DNA of 5,922 bases, from NCBI GenBank assembly GCA_937863905.1, contig CALMHV010000134.1:1-5922 (forward strand). The letters are read 5' to 3'. Below the pieces are notes generated by a model, which did not search any database, was not told where the DNA came from, and saw only the letters and a list, made by a program, of their open reading frames with translations. A program made the position numbers and the translations under genes. Positions 5,492-5,922 of this stretch are shown here, in pieces. Source of the stretch: an uncultured Bacillota bacterium (lineage in GTDB: Bacteria; Bacillota; Sulfobacillia; UBA995; UBA9673). Positions within the stretch are counted from its first letter, which is position 1. Every line of letters starts with the position of its first letter.

Positions 5492-5922
5492 ATGGATACC
5501 GGGCGGTCCGGACGGCGCTACCACGAGCGAAGCCAGAGGCCGCCGGGTTCCCCGGCGCGGGCGGCGCGGGGAAGCTCCTTGCCGCCTCGCGGTGCTCGGC
5601 GAGCCCGGAGCAGGCACGCCCGCAAGAGTCCGGCCTTTCTTGCCGCCTTCGCCCAGACCGCGTCCGAGTGGCTCCGGCGGGCGCGCCGGGATGGCCTCGC
5701 GGCCAAGGTCCGGCGCTACTCCAGCCAGTTCATCGCGGTCGCCGGTGTCCTCATCGTCCTTCTGAGCGTCTATCTCGTCCGCCAGGGCTTCTTGCTTCCC
5801 TCCTCCTTGCCGTTCGGCGGGACGGAGACCCCGTATTCCTCGGCCGGCGACGGCGGCTCGTCCGGAAGCGGCAGCCAGACCGCGGGTGCCTCAGGTGAAG
5901 CGCAGGCGCCGGGTCCGGAGGT
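5492..5922 (+). CDS. Single-pass membrane protein in the SpoIIQ position (partial, 3' end outside window)
   Basis: The frame from ATG 5492 stays open for 143 codons to the window end, so no stop is seen. GGGAGGGG (5479-5486) lies 5 bases upstream. The visible part has three zones: a basic, proline-rich cytoplasmic tail of about 79 residues with 19 Arg and 2 Lys but only 4 acidic residues; one membrane helix (about 80-96, from FIAVAG to SVYLV); and a Gly/Ser-rich linker (about 103-140) leading outward. This bitopic layout and the place directly after spoIID match SpoIIQ, the forespore protein with an extracytoplasmic LytM/M23 domain that pairs with SpoIIIAH. The diagnostic domain would lie beyond the window, so the name is inferred from context. 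B. subtilis SpoIIQ has only about 20 residues before its helix, so the long tail here is unusual. Alternatives are another M23-family peptidase or an unrelated membrane protein. Confidence 0.7.
   Translation, partial: MDTGRSGRRYHERSQRPPGSPARAARGSSLPPRGARRARSRHARKSPAFLAAFAQTASEWLRRARRDGLAAKVRRYSSQFIAVAGVLIVLLSVYLVRQGFLLPSSLPFGGTETPYSSAGDGGSSGSGSQTAGASGEAQAPGPE

Noticed and set aside
4798..5898. Plus-strand open frame of about 366 codons crossing the end of spoIID and the following gene
   Set aside because: It is out of frame with spoIID, whose conserved C-terminal GYGHGVGLCQYG motif lies inside it, and rich in Arg/Gly/Pro as expected for a shadow frame. The frame from ATG 5492 has a good ribosome site and a membrane helix.

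Overview
This window is a compact, single-strand cluster from a very GC-rich, spore-forming Firmicutes-type bacterium. Two things point there. SpoIID is encoded directly downstream of MurA, which is the classic sporulation neighbourhood. The chain rpiB, TagO/WecA-type transferase, wecB, murA, spoIID, then a single-pass membrane protein in the SpoIIQ position is a reordered subset of a locus known from Bacilli and Clostridia. The strong G/C third-position bias suggests one of the GC-rich lineages (Symbiobacterium, Thermaerobacter or Limnochordia-like). That placement is inference and I cannot go finer. All genes are on the + strand and no mobile element, CRISPR array, tRNA or rRNA gene was found.

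Layout. Bases 2-55 look like the tail of an upstream gene whose stop overlaps the start of rpiB. RpiB (52-510) is a sugar-phosphate isomerase. A 139-base gap (511-649) holds the densest non-coding signals in the window: a 36-base inverted repeat, a TTGACA-type promoter inside its 3' edge, and a short leader hairpin. Next come a polyprenyl-phosphate GlcNAc-1-phosphate transferase (650-1696) and the UDP-GlcNAc 2-epimerase WecB (1693-2943), joined by a 4-base GTGA stop/start overlap. MurA (2998-4311) follows after 54 bases, then SpoIID (4406-5398). The window ends inside a gene starting at 5492, which I call SpoIIQ-like from position and topology only.

How the genes fit together. Three consecutive enzymes act on UDP-GlcNAc. 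WecA/TagO places GlcNAc-1-P on the lipid carrier, WecB converts UDP-GlcNAc to UDP-ManNAc (together a route to a teichoic-acid-like linkage unit or other wall glycopolymer), and MurA commits UDP-GlcNAc to peptidoglycan. SpoIID then remodels septal peptidoglycan during engulfment of the forespore, where SpoIIQ is the usual forespore-side partner. The window is thus a cell-envelope precursor block followed by a sporulation envelope block.

I see no convincing new biological system. The points most worth a second look are the regulatory region at 511-649, the unusually long arginine-rich cytoplasmic tail of the last protein, and the absence of genes (glyA, upp, the ATP synthase operon) that often separate these genes in relatives.
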